Positions 24,889 to 39,200 of a stretch of 64,000 nt of DNA are shown here, in pieces. Positions within the stretch are counted from its first letter, which is position 1. Each line of letters opens with the position of its first letter. The position numbers were made by a program, and so were the translations under genes. This DNA comes from Paracentrotus lividus (taxonomy: Eukaryota; Echinodermata; Echinoidea; Camarodonta; Echinidae): contig CALNVZ010002100.1 in assembly GCA_940671915.1 (NCBI GenBank), forward strand, positions 12,383,950 through 12,447,949, in the 5' to 3' direction. The notes under the pieces were generated by a model, which made no database searches, was not told the origin of the DNA, and worked only from the letters and a program-made list of their open reading frames with translations.

Positions 24889-26165
24889 CAGAGATGCCAC
24901 AGGGGTTCACTGAAATTTCCTGAACTTAGCGAAGCGAAGTGAGCGAAGCGAACGGAGCTCTCGCCCCCCCAAGCCGGGGGTCCAGGGGCCCGCTTTAGGG
25001 CCCCTGGCGGGGTCCAGGGGCTAGCTCCTGGATTTTAGCATTTTTAAACAGTTTAGAGACTGCATTTTTGACACATTTCCCCAATTTTTTTTGCAAAACA
25101 AAAACAAATAAATCACAATGAATAAAAGTCTTACATGTTGTGTAAAAAAAACCAAACAAATTTTTACAAAATAAACCCATATTCACCTAAATATTAATCC
25201 TAATCCTAATCTTAATCCAAACGAAACCTTCAAACTGAAGGAAAGAATTAATATTTAACGTTAAATCAAGGTTCAGGTTAGGAAGTTTAAACTTTAAATT
25301 TTAGTCACACACAGATCTGGCTGCCAACCTTTACTTCTTTAGAAGTAGAAATTAGTAATCTTGGAGCTCAAAATTCGTAATTTTGAGAGAAAAATCGTAA
25401 TTTCTTACGCGGTAAGAATTTCCTAAAAAAATTGCAAAAAATCGGCACGCATCCTTGCCCTAGGGCCTAGGTACACAAAACTTAGCGATATTTTGCTTTG
25501 TTGCTAGCATATCTGGCAGCTCAATATTTGGCTGATTTTATGCATTTTTGGATAGGCTATCGTATGAACCACCATCATGTTCGGACGAAAGAAAAAAATC
25601 CTTATTTTCTTACGCGGTAAAATTTTCCTTGAAAAAAATCGGGCGAACAAACCTTGCAATGATGAGCATGTTTTCACCTTTAGAAGATGGTATGATACAA
25701 GGCCATTAAGTCTATTTCTTCTTTCTTTTTTTTGAAGCTAAAGTTGCCATGTTGATCTCAATCAAATTCCCATGCGATAGCTTTTTAGATCCAGGTATAA
25801 TCCAAGTTTAATCCAGCTAAAAAATCCAGGGTAGTTTGTTGTTATTGTCTCACGCACACATGTTCAGGCGCGCGCGCAGCCGCCTGCATGCGATATGCAC
25901 CCAGCGCGAGCGCAGCTAACCACCGCCGAAAGCTAGGGCGAGTAGCCGAGCGGGGAGTCGATGGTTTCGCTCCTCCATCCAGCAATGCAAGCGCAGCATG
26001 GTTGTGCGCGCGCATTCGGCCCCCCGCTGGCACTAGTGCGCCGCTTGTATGCAAAGATCATGCACTCAATGATCGTATTGCATACAATCCGGAAATTTCC
26101 GGAATTTTCGCCCGCCTTTTGAAATTTCCGGATTTCCGGAAATTTCCGGAAAAGTGGCATCTCTG
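24889..26165. mobile_element. 1.28-kb non-autonomous transposon, 6-bp CTAATA duplication
   Basis: Perfect 12-bp terminal inverted repeats CAGAGATGCCAC (24889-24900) and GTGGCATCTCTG (26154-26165), each directly flanked by CTAATA (24883-24888 and 26166-26171). CAG...CTG ends with a 6-bp duplication fit hAT6-like or IS3EU-like families. The right subterminal region repeats CCGGAAATTTCCGG. The interior has two strongly GC-rich islands (24955-25030 and 25860-26060) unlike the surrounding DNA. No transposase recognised. The open frames in the GC-rich island have no recognisable domain. Confidence 0.85.
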
Positions 26166-27274
26166 CTAATATAAATATGCGTTTAACACTGAATACTTGA
26201 AGTATGTTACAACAATTTGGCTGCTAACTTCAGACTTAGAATAAGCTTTAACATTAGGACAGGTTTAGGCTGCATTTTATTTTTTTTTTTAAAACTAGGC
26301 CACCTTTTATGAATAGCAATATGATTCAGTTGGCATTTTAAATTTAGGATGGGATTAGTCAGGGCTTAGTCAGGCCAAGGTTTAGATTTATTGGATTAAC
26401 TTAAGCAGCTTTCATGAATACAGGCCCAAGTGATCTTAATCGGAATTGTAATAGTGCTAATAGTTTCAACATTTTGGCTTTGTATGATATTGAAGTAAAG
26501 GATATAAATCAAAACATTTGCATACCATAAATATATCTTGGGCCTAAATTCTGGAATTTATGAAAATGCTAAAACCATGTACTTGGGGATTTTGTGGAGA
26601 CGTCAAAATAAACAAAAGTAAAATAGTTTAGCTGAATTAAATGAACTGTGCACCTAGTGACAATGCATTTATGCAGGTGGATGGAAAACAAACACACAAC
26701 CCTCCATGACAATATTCTATCTGCTTTTGAATTATATATCTGATATATTCTATTCATATAATACCATAATACCATCTAGATTTAGAACAATATATTAAAT
26801 TTCATAATTGGTAAACATCTGATATCACTACCATAGATCTACTGTGAAAGGTGGGGTCCTGTATTTGCACCCAAAGCTTGACAGTATTAACATCATATTC
26901 AGATCAAACAAACCAATACTTATCACTGAAGCAGTGACATTTTTTTTTTTTTTTTTTTGACAAAGCAGTTGAAACATTGGTCCATATTTGCAGCTTAGCC
27001 AAGGAAATATCAAGTGGTATCATGGATTGACCAAAAGATCTAATGTGAACTGTCCCATGAGCATTACTGTTCTTCTCAATGTGAACAACTCCAGTCAAAC
27101 CATGAACTTTCTCACAGTCACTTCAGGATGAAACTAACCATCAATGATTTTACACATATTGTCCATCACACTCTTTCCATGATATAACACTCTTAATAAG
27201 AATGAATCCATACTTCTCTTCCTTCCCACTTTACCATTTTATAAATGCTTGGACATAGCTCATGGATTACAGTT

Positions 27275-30200
27275 TCATCCAAACACGGTCTCTTCACAGA
27301 ATTTGAGCTGCCATATTTTCCCTGCGTAGATGTCGAATTTCTCTCTCCCCATCAGCTGCATCAAATGGGCCTGGAACAAAACAGAAAAGTACAGAAAATT
27401 CTAAAAATATGATAAACATATTAATAATGTTTCTTTGACTGCACTCATTATCCAATGACACCATTGAGGCAAATGTAGACAGTATTGAAGTTCTCACTCA
27501 GAGGAATGTACTAGAAGCTACAGTCACAAATGTTGTACAAACCTTGGAGCTCACTTTCTTTCGCTTTCTCACAATGTTCTTAGACCTTCATATGATCGTC
27601 TTTAATACAAAAAATGAAAAAATCCGGGACATGACCATCGACCAATCTTCAAATGACTAAGTCTGAGAACAGTCTACGAATGGTGGTTCTGTATGGCCTT
27701 CTTAAGAATCTGTCGAAATATTCTGAAGAAAACCAATCCGTAGTACAATCTCTATATCAATTCAATAAAGAAATGCTGAAGCACACTAGACCTCGTCAAT
27801 CTTGAAAAAATGATGAAAGGGTCCTGACATCAACATATTGTAGAGTAGAAAGTGAATGACGGAGGCTTACTAATAAGGCAGAGGTCTTGCTCCTAATTCT
27901 TGATATTATACAGGAAACATAATCCTGTAGACACACTATAACTAGACCCATGTACCCAAAAGTCAGGCCTTCAAGTCAGCTTGAATGAAAAAGTAGGAGA
28001 AAAGTAGGAGCAAAATTTTCAAAAAGTAGGATAAAGTAGGATTTAATCTTTTAAAAAGTAAGATAAAAGTAGGATTTAATCTAAAAAAGAAGGAGAAAAG
28101 TAGGATTTCATCTATATGACAAGGGCCGAATATACACATATAAGATGCGAAAAAAACACTTGTGATAGAATTTTCAGTCAAGTATAATATTTGTTTGGAA
28201 AGTTAGAGTAGTCTTTAAAGGTTGCTCCTAAGAGTATTATATGTACTATCATTATGGTCATCACCTGTTTATTAATTGAAATCCTATATGTCCTAATAAC
28301 AGTTCTGGGATCGTATTGAAGCGTTTTTGTGTGTAGGATAAGTTCAATAAGGTACATGTAGATTTAAAAAATGCTCACGAAATTAATTCCATTCTCAATG
28401 ATAACACCTGAGGAATAGAATATACTATATGTACATTGCGCAGAGTATACATGTGGCACTGTTCCTTTTTTAATAGATCCAGATCCATTATATCCAAAGT
28501 CAAGGCAGTAGGCCTACATCATATACCCCTCCCCCCACCTCAATGATGGAATACATACTAGATAAATGTTTAGATGAAAGTCCCTACCTTTTATTTTAGA
28601 TTGAATCTGAGATTATACTTGAGGATACCCACTGCCTAAAAGGATATCAAACTGATGCTGTTAACAAACAGTGATCCAATGTATGAACTATACTAATCAA
28701 CATTTCTCTTTTTTTACAGCATAAACAGACAGGGCTTGCTCTATCCAAACCGTTTAATATCAAGAAGCTATTGAATACATTGCTAATGCTCTCAAAAAAC
28801 AGAGCTGCACTTTCATCATGGGATCTTTCAATTTCCTTGTGATTTTTCTGTATCACTCATTTCTTTCCATGAGACTTTCAGTCTGCGCTTTCCTCAGTAG
28901 CCATGCAGAAATCTTGAACAAATTATTGATTGTCTGCTTAATGCATGCTATTCACTCTTTTCACAGTGAGGTTAAGGAGTCAGCCAGTAACTTTGTAGGT
29001 TGTACATGTATGTGTTGAAGGAAATTTATTTCATGGAGACCAAGATGCTACTGGGTTTCAGCAATTTTCCTTCCTGCAAGCGGATGTCTTCAGATATTAT
29101 AGAAGATATCCAGAATTACAGTCTGTTCATCACCATCTCCAAGCTAACGCATGAACTTTGGAGGCATTATAGATGTAGATACATGTAGGTTAGAAAGGAT
29201 GAATAGCACCATGCCAGTCAATTCCATCTCAGCGAGATATCGGTTTAAATAATTCCAGAATGTTTTGCTAAATTTGGTCCATCTGAGCCAAGACTGACAA
29301 GCTGTTTTAGTGGTAACTGGTAAACCTTTCTTCTACAATGCATCAGGTATTGCTTGTCCCAAATTTCTGTTCTTGTACATGGCAAAACATCAAAGCTTTG
29401 AGGTATCTCACATAATTTTGAATCATCTCTGGTAAACATTATTGGATTTAAACTGATTCTGGTTCTTTGCATTCCCAATCTCACCTGCTTTCATTAGTTG
29501 GGTCTAAGGCCATCAGAAACTAAAGAAAACTAGGACCTCGTAGAATCCATGGTTTAACTCATTGAGGAAGACATTGCATGAAATACTTTGGAGTGCCGTT
29601 GCATAATGCAAAGCTGAGATAACTTTAAATAACCTTCAATGAAAAGAGAATTTTGTTTTTAGATTATCACACTTTCTCAGGGGTGCTTGGCATCGAGCCA
29701 CAGGTTCTATAATTATGTACATGACTGAGGATGTTTTCTGTTCACTAGGTACATGTAGTACAAAGTGTTTATTTTCTAATTTCCAATAAATATTGCATTT
29801 GCAAGATCACAATGCTTCTTTCTGTTTGCATGCCTATGACTTGAAATAAACCTGATTTACCGACTCTGGATACCATAGAAATTGTATACAGTCTCTGCCA
29901 CTGGAGTTCAAGCTTGTAACCTAACATCATTTTCTTGGATTGTTTTTGTTTGTTTTTTTTTTTGGAAAGAGGCATTGCATGTTTATTTATGGTGTAAAAA
30001 AGAGATGCATCAATTGATAAAGTCCTAATTCAATGGATCACTATTCTTTTTGCATTTGAAAAGCATGTCCCACAAAAAAATGTTTTTTAATAATTTTTAT
30101 GTTTGATTAACGTATCATGTATCATTAAAAACATAATACCAATTTTCTTAAACCTTCAACTTTTCTTCTTTTTTTTAAAAGTATGTACCAGCAAGTTGTG

Positions 30201-33200
30201 GGCCCAAATTCGAAAAAAAGAGGAATAAAATAAGAGTGAATGAAGACGTAATTGGACTACATACTTTATTCAATGTAATAACGAAACTTGGATTGAGAGG
30301 TTTTCTGACGAGTGCTGAAAGAAGGCTCATATTAATGTGTTCAATGGACCATATCGCATACAATTTAGGCCAGTTGTATAAAATAAATACAAGTTTACGA
30401 TTATAAAATTATATACAATATCAATATGATTTGCTAATTTTCAAATTATACCCATTTAAAGTGCCATTTGCATTTTCTGTGGCACACGGTGTAGTAATTT
30501 GAAAAGTAAAAAGGAAAATAGTCATACTCCACAATTGTAGATTACTGCATGCATATGGATCTGGAACTAGTCAAAGGATGCAAACAAGGCCAAAGCTGAG
30601 CTGGCACTCTAAACAATGTAAGGCGCATATATTTCTCTCAGTTGTCATAATTGAAAATTTTTCAATCTACAATCTGAGCTCAGTTCCCAACATCAGAAAC
30701 AGCTTTAACATTAGGTGATTCCATTCAATCTATCACAATGGTAGTTACAGTACTCTGTGTCTAATAAAAACCTGTAGAGACTCATACTCCGAACAAACAT
30801 TTAAAAAGACTGAAAATTCTGTCTCCAGCTTTGTATTTTGCCTTTAATTTGAGTAGATCTTCAGTTCATGTACATGTATCTCTCTGAACTAAAGACAAAA
30901 TAACCTATTTAACACATTTAATGCACTTTCCCCTGTATTAATATATGCACAGCTACTCATGTCATGATGCTGTGACTGGTTGTGCCATAATGTGTAGGGA
31001 AACAGTGGATAGGTTATGAATAGGGATGCTTCATGTACATGAGCAGACCCAAACATATCCCAAATACATTAATTCTAATAATAAAACAAGTGACAGGATT
31101 TTTGGTTTCATATCAAACCTATGGCTAAGCCTATGATTTTTTTTTTCTTCACTTTTTCAAAAAAGTAGTTAAAAAGTAGGAAAAGTAGGAGATTTCAAAG
31201 AAAAAGTAGGATAAGTAGGAGGTTGACAAAAAAGTAGTGAAAAAGTAGGAAAAGTAGGAGCGCTTGAAGGCCTGAAAAGTGTAAAAATTCAGTTAATCTA
31301 TGTTCAGAACAGACACCAGAAAAACATGGCATGAAAAACCACAACACCACAAGACAATTCATAGTGAATATTTCCAAGGAAAACCCCCAGCACACAAAAG
31401 CTGAAGTGAAACCAATCAAGAAATTCCACAAATGCAGATAAATTAAAAATGGTTGAGCATTGCTTACGAGAAATTGAGGGAGAAAAAGCAGATTCAATAC
31501 ACAACCACAACAACTGGAAAAGAAGAACCCCAAACAAGAGAGACCCCAACACATTTGTTACCCTCTCATGAGGGAATCAGTAATTACTGCAGCACCACAA
31601 TTGGAAAAACTAATTTATCAGCATTTTTCACTCAATTTTTATGAACAAGTCAGAATCAGACACCAACACCTTGCAAAAACAAATTTGTTATAACTAACCT
31701 CACAGACATCTCTATCCTTCTGATAAAGCATTTCAATTTGAATCGACAGTTTAAAAAAAAATCAGTAATGTTTCATTTTTATAAAGTTTGAAAAAAATAC
31801 ACTCATTTTCAATTCTTTACCACTCCTGACGTCAAAAGTACTAGTACTGGTAATATGTAGCATGACAACATATGCCTCTCCCTTCATATTTAGCCCATTT
31901 GAACCCAAAATATTTTATGAAGATTGATTCTGCTCCCCCCCCCTTGCATACAACTTTAACCGAACACTAATATATCACTACTTGCATTATAGAGTTTGCA
32001 AAGAGTTTTGATTAATAGAAGTTACATTAAATATTGTGGAGTGGGGCTCATTTTTATTGGACTTGCAATGATATTCAATTCTTTGACCTATGACCTACCT
32101 CTGTGTCTTCATCATCATCCTTCTCTAAGATCTCATAGGCCTGTGTGAGGAGTTCAATACCTATGCCAGCCATGATGTCCTTCCTCAGCATGGCGATCCG
32201 ATCCATTAGACGTCCAGATGTTGTCATGGTTGCATTGCCTGATAAGGAGATAAAAGCATGCTATTTTTTATAACATAATTGTATTTTCATTAGAAGAAAC
32301 TAAAAATTTTACCTGAAATATTCAATTTCAGATGACTACTGTTGATAATGTCAGCCATCAATGTCTTTGTATGTAAACCAAGCCAAAATAGAAAATAAAG
32401 GACATAAATAGAAGGCGCCTACTGTATAAAGAGACTAAAAAAATGTCAATGTATCCCAGCAATTTTCCAATACGGCTCTCAAAAAATATTTAGTATGCAT
32501 AATTTAAAAACTTTGATTTTCAAAAGAACAGGCTTGAATTGTATTGGGCAGCTGTGAGTTAATATTAGACAAGACCACTTCATCTTCAAAGGTAAAAAAT
32601 CATTTTCTTATTGAAACTGCTTATTTATCAAACCTTAAAATGGTACACATGAACTTACCTAAACCTTTGGGTGCTCTAGGGGCTGCTGGCTCAATGGCTA
32701 TGTCTTGAGTTCCATTCAGATCAGTTCCAGGTTCAGTCCTCGCGGAGGGTGGTGGGCTTGGTTCTTCTGGTGAATCAGGGGACTCTCGACCAAAGTCTCC
32801 AGCTTCATCTACCACCTTCTTGTTCTTGTTCTTCTCGATCATCAGTGTCGTTGCAAGGAGATTTGAGAACTCTTCCATTTCATCACCATCTCTGTAACAT
32901 GACCAATAGGGAAGAAGATGGAATTCAAAACATACCTTGTAATATTATTTACCTTTATCAGGTAAAGCCTTACGTGACTGAAATTAAAAGTACTACAGTA
33001 TTCAATGATAATATCTACAATTTAATGTTTCTTTAATTCTTTTAAGGTTCAAGTCCTTGGAGCAGGGTTTAAAGGTGAAGGTCTACCAGCAGCTGGACCA
33101 AATGGAGGCCCTTCATGTGGGGAACACGTACTCAAATGGGGAAATTGTCACCACCACAGCAATATTTCAAGACCAGGCAGCAATGTGCCGCTCCATCTTA

Positions 33201-36200
33201 TAGAGAGACAATAGGATGGAGATGGAGGAAGATGAACCACCCACCATGAGGGGCCCTACAAAGAAGCGCTGTGCCCTAGCTCTGGGAGAAATACTGAACA
33301 AAAATTCAGTACTGTATTCGCTGTTATTTTCGCGAGGGTAATTTTCCATGATGAGCGGCCACAAAACATGTTTGGTGGTTCTTATATATTCGGCTACAAG
33401 AATGTGAGCACGCAATTAAAATATGCTTATGAAGTTCTGTTCATATAATCGCATGTTTTTAAATTCACGCCTGCTGATCTCCGTTCAATATCCGTGAAAA
33501 TTAATGTATCGCGAATATTTCCACGAGTATTTCCACGAGTACAATAAATTTTTACATTAAGAGTCGTTGACTGAGTAGAAATATAATAACATACATGGGC
33601 TCCAAGGTTCCAATGTTCCTATTTTACCTCTTCTTTCCTTTCTTTTCCCTATCATTCCACATCATTTGTTGATAGCAAGTAGGACATCAGCTCTGTACTC
33701 ATTAAAGCCAATATGAACCACCATCGCTGTATAGCATTATCTCAAATCCTCCACTTTTCTATCTGTCAAGTTTCCTAACCAAGAATGCATTATTTTAATC
33801 AGTGTAATCTTATAATATAGGCTCACATTATGTAACCAGTTGGCAAAACAACTTGTACTTTTTTCTCAATACATTTTTAGTTTGCCCAGATATTAATAAA
33901 ATTATACGCAGAAATATACCCTATGATTTTAATCTGTTGGAGATGAGCTGATTTGGCTTTAACACACACATGTCCCACACACCTGAGCCCAAATATCGGG
34001 CTCAGTCCTCAATAGGTTAATAGTTATCTCTTCGGGAATATTTACAAGATTAGCTTTTATAAAAGAAGGGCTATGAGAGCCCCACTGAGGTCAGTTTGGG
34101 CTTTGAAATAAATGGACACATTTCCAGCTCTTGACAGATAAAATAGTGTTACTTCGTCGCTTATATCCGAAAGAATATCTACGGCACATACCCCTTCTTT
34201 TTGGCCGAGCTTTTGCTCTCTTCTTCCTCATCCTCATCTGATATCGTTGAGTCGGTATCTCTGCTCTCTGTGCGAGCATGGCGGCTTGGTCTTCCTTCCC
34301 GTGAGTGGGATGCAGAGGCAGATGATGATGATGAGGAGGAATCCTGCATGGATGGAGATAAAAGTTGTGGAATTATAATAATTATAATAATACAGTTTGT
34401 ACAGACATCATTTAACCAGCCTACTCTGTTAACCCTAAAAGGGCCAGGGGAGCTGGGCCTAATCAGCCCCCCTCGACATTTCGCGCGGTCATGTCGCTGA
34501 AAAAAAATTTTGCGCTCCGCGCATTTATGACTTTTTTCTCTAACATCTTACGCAACTTTTTAAACTATTTTGAAGAAAATTGAGCATACGGTTCGGAAGT
34601 TGCGCAACATTACACCAAGATTACTTGGTGTACCATGAAACCTTCAAAGATTATCTTCAAAGATTATCAACATATTATGTAATGCAGCGCAGACTCACAA
34701 AAACCGGAGATTTTCTGTATTTGTGTACAAAACATATGGGAAATGGCTTTTCATGCTAAAATCACATTTCTTTATTTAAATATGGTCATTAGCCATTATT
34801 TTAATTGATATTGCTCTAATCATTAGAGATAATCAATGACCGTAGTATTCCAAACAAAAAAACAATGAAATACATAAGTCGAAAAACAAAGAAATACATA
34901 AGAAATTCCCAAACAATAAAATACATAAGAAATTGAATTAGATACCGGGATTTTTTCGCGTACAATTGTTAGGAATGCTACAAAGAATATTTACATCAAG
35001 AATTAGCATTCTAGGACCATTATTTAATGATTTACAGCAAAAAGTATGATTTCATGCATAAATTAGCATAATTAATTAATATAAATTAAAAAGACATTAT
35101 TTTGGAAAAATGAACTATACAATCTTGTAGATTACATCGCACACTACTATTTTGCAAATTTTCGCGGCGATCGCGTGATCGGCAGGCCCGAGATGATCAT
35201 CCACCCCACAAATCCTTCCCCTTAAGGCTATTAAACCCTCCCTATAAATTTAGATAAAAATGCCATGTGGTGTTCCAATACATATGCTATGCATTACTCT
35301 CACAACCGACCATATCACTTTAACAGATAGGTGCTGGTCCCAACTTTGCCAGATAAGCGAGGTCGCAGTGTAATGTGATTTGTATTACGCCAAATCTACT
35401 CTGTAGAATGCTCAAGGTACACATACTATGAATACCTGGCTTAGCTGGGCTACCCTAGTCCTACCCTACAACCATCAAAGATCAATAAATTAACTAAGAG
35501 CCTCAAAAAGATTTTTTTCTTTGGAACCAGTGACTAGGGACCATATTCATAAAACCTAAATAAGTCTACTAGGCAACTACAGTCCACAGACTCTCAGTGC
35601 ATTTTAGTTGCATAGTGTAGACTATTAAGGTTTTATTAATATGGCCCCCAAAACCCCCGGAAATAATAAAAATGGCAAATTATTGAACCTTAAATGACTT
35701 ACTTAAGGGTAAAGCCTGTGGTCTGTTGCGTGCCGACCCCAGTGCGGAATTATACACCAGATGAACAAATCCTCTCATATCAAGTCAATTAGGGGATCAG
35801 TATATCCGGCATATAATCCTGCGGGCATTACTTCTTAGTAAGTCGTCTTACCTTTAATGAGCTAGGATCTGATTTGGTGTGTGATACAGGTTTCCTCGGA
35901 TGATTACTATCTGTCTCATCATGACTACGAGAGACTGCATCAGAACTTCTCCTTACTGAATATCAAACAAAGCAAGATTAAGATACATGAATACAGTGAA
36001 AAAATGTAGAATTTACACAGTCACGCCTGCCAAAGTTGAACTCGCATAAGTAAAATAATGAAAGGTCTTTTCAAGTCACATTCTTTTTATATTCTATTGT
36101 TTCATATTGTTAGTGTTTGTATGCTGATCATCTACTTTTGCTCTGTCTTATATCAATAATATTGATTCTTTCTTTGGCTTTTGGTTTCCTTTTATTGTAT

Positions 36201-39200
36201 ATGAAAAGGGGTGAGCCTTTGCCAAGTTTTCACACCCTGTATCTATGGAAAATAGGAGGTGCAACAAAGGATTCAATAATCCAAGTGGGACAGATTTGAA
36301 CCCATGATCTTTGGTTTGAAGACGCTCTAACGACTAAACCAACTTGCCTCCTCAATAATGCGATTCGCATATGGGTCAGTGTGTAGCTTTATGTCAACCA
36401 CTGCCCCTGTAACTTTAATAATAACGATTAATTGCAAATTAGAACTATTCTTATTGGTTTAGAGTAAGACTTCTTTGTAAGAATTTCATACAACAAGAAC
36501 CCTGATTGGCTACTATCTTTAACTCTTTATGTTACAGGGCACTAGTCATTGATCGACAGATCTCCAATGAATTTCCAGTATGTTACCTTGTGATAACGGA
36601 GTCTGTTGCTCCTGTGACTCTCTCAGCTTCTCTCTCCTACGAGCCCTGGCAGAAGACCCTCTCTGGATAGTACAAACAAATGTAGACAGATCATCAGACA
36701 GTAATACAAATGCAGAAAACAATTATCTACTCAATTGCCCTTTTCTAATGAAATAACAAAACACTGGAAAACATTCACCGTTAGTCATATCAATCAATAA
36801 AAAAAAACACACTTTATTCCATCATAAAGATGCTTTACATTGATAACATTGCAACAACTTAAAGGTAAATTGAATGTTGGGAGCAAATTACTTGAAAGGA
36901 AAGCAAAATAAAAATTGCAGCTAGCTACTCATGTGGAATTTCTCTTCATAAATGCAAGTACATTTTTTAAGTTGCAGATATCAAAATAAATCAACTTTGA
37001 GCCTTGTATTAATATTTTATAACTTATGTGACATTGATTTTTATTTCACGTCAAAATCACCTTGTTCCAAGTTTGTACAAAAGCAACCCATGGTTTCCTG
37101 ATTATTCATTGTTGAAGGTACCGGTAAGCCTTCCTGAGTCCATTCACTAGGGACAAAAGGTGTATTGACTATTAAAATGCATCTACCTACCAAGGGTAGG
37201 GTTTTTTAAGCCCTGGTGCTCAGTCATCTCTGCTGCACAGATATGAATACGGTATCACTGGATAGAATAGGAGTTACTCTTTAAACGCTTACCAAGAATT
37301 AAGGTCATCTAGAATTAGAAATTTTTTATATGAAGCTGTCAAAATTGGGTTCATTTTTCCGAGATGCAAGTGTGTTTATCTCTGTGTCTTTGACTTACAT
37401 CTGTTCTTGGTGTGCCGGCATCATCCCTGGAACTGCTCACTGAACTGGTGGATGATGTCCTTGATGAACTGGCAGAGTTTGTTGACCTCTTGGTACCTTT
37501 GCTAGTTTCTGGAGTCCCACCTTTAGGGGGCACTGGTAGAGGCCGTGATTTCTTGGGTGGAAGTTTTGGCTAAAATCAAATGGAAGGAGTGAATTTAAGT
37601 TGGAATGAAGGACAAAGTTTATGCCCAACCTACTTACATTACCTGGCTATATAATAAAAAATAATATAAAAACTACGCAAAAAATATTCACTTTACATTT
37701 TTGACCCCCTGGCTCAAAACCTCCAATAAGTTGCAAGAATTTATATTTGGGTTTTATGTGTTTTCTGAAACTAGATACATGTATTCCAAGCTCTCTATAA
37801 CCAAACACTTTAGTTAACTCAAGTACAACTAAGTTAAATATCACGTTAGAAGAAGAGCTATATTTTTAGATACTTTACCTATTAAACAAGTGGATTAGTA
37901 AATTACGCGATGCGTAATATATGTCCCCGCCGATAATGTAAAATTCCCATTATATCACGATCAGTGCTTTCACATAAGGCAAACAGAATCGAAATCGGGT
38001 AAAAAATTGCGAAGAAGTAGCATTTTGTAGCCAATGTACAATATAGGTCAAAGTCAAGGTCAAAGGTCAAAGGGGTCAAAAGTCAAAATTCTGTGAAGAA
38101 GTTTTGTAGTCCTCACCTAGTGCTATCACATAAAGCAAACGGAATCGAAATCGGAAGAAAAATGGTGAAGGAGTAGCATTTTGTAGCCAATTAACAATAT
38201 AGGTCAAAAATCAAGGTCAAAGGTCAAAGGTCAAAATTCTGTGAAGAAGTTTTGTAGTCCTCACCTAGTGCTATCACATAAAGCAAACGGAATCGAAATC
38301 GGATGAAAATGGCGAAGGAGTAGCATTTTGGAGCCAATTAACAATATAGGTCAAAAATCAAGGTCAAAGGTCAAAGGTCAAAATTCTGTGAAGAAGTATT
38401 GTAGCCATCACCTAGTGCTATCACATAAAGCAAGCGGAATTTAAATCAGATGAAAAATGGTGAAGGAGTAGCATTTGTAGCCAATTAACAATAAAGGTCG
38501 AAAATCAAGGTCAAAGGTCAAAGGGGTCAAAAGTCAAATCTGTGAAGAAGTTTTGTAGTCCTCACCTAGTGCTATCACATAAAGCAACAGAATCGAAATC
38601 GGATGAAAAATGGCGAAGGAGTAGCATTTTGTAGCCAATTAACAATATAGGTCAAAGGTCAAAATTCTGTGAAGAAGTTTTGTAGCTATTACCTAGTGCT
38701 ATCACATAAAGCAAGCGGAATTGAAATTGGATGAAAATTGGTGAAGGAGTAGCATTTTGTAGCCAATGTACAATATAAGTAAAATTGAAGGTCAAAGGTC
38801 AAAGGGGTCAAATTCAAAATTCTGTGAAGAAGTTTTGTATCCTCACCTAGTGCTATCACATAAAGCAAACGGAATCGAAATCGGATGAAAAATGGCGAAG
38901 GGAGTAGCATTTTGTAGCCAATTAACAATATAGGTAAAAAATAAAGGTCAAAGGTCAAAATTCCGTGAAGAAATTTGTAGCCATCACCTAGTGCTATCAC
39001 ATAGAGCAAACGGAATCGAAATCGCGAAGAAAAAGTGTGAAGGAGTAGCATTTTGTAGTCAATGTACAATATAATATAAATCAAGGTCAAAGGTCAAAGG
39101 GTCAAAAGTCAAAATTCTGTGAAGATGTTTTGTAGCCCTCACCTAGTGCTATCATATAAAGGAAACGGATTCGAAATCGGATGAAAAATGGCGAAGGAGT

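Larger units (their letters stand above)
18660..27274. other. intergenic region between convergent SLC23 and NEK4 genes
   Basis: No gene recognised. It holds GA-rich and poly-A low-complexity tracts, a large repeat with CACGTG motifs and a 1.3 kb transposon. The polyadenylation signals of the minus-strand kinase gene may be the reverse-complement AATAAA hexamers at 26387-26392 or 26276-26281. Confidence 0.5.

Noticed and set aside
31195-31554. 119-codon minus-strand hydrophobic frame
   Set aside because: Overlaps the AAAAGTAGGA terminal array of the 3.3 kb transposon and runs past its end; hydrophobicity comes from T-rich codons.
36290-36350. Possible functional tRNA gene
   Set aside because: A- and B-box-like words exist, but acceptor and anticodon stems do not pair cleanly; called a SINE instead.
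38689-39090. 133-codon minus-strand open frame
   Set aside because: Lies entirely in the AGGTCA minisatellite and its sequence is internally repetitive; a repeat by-product.
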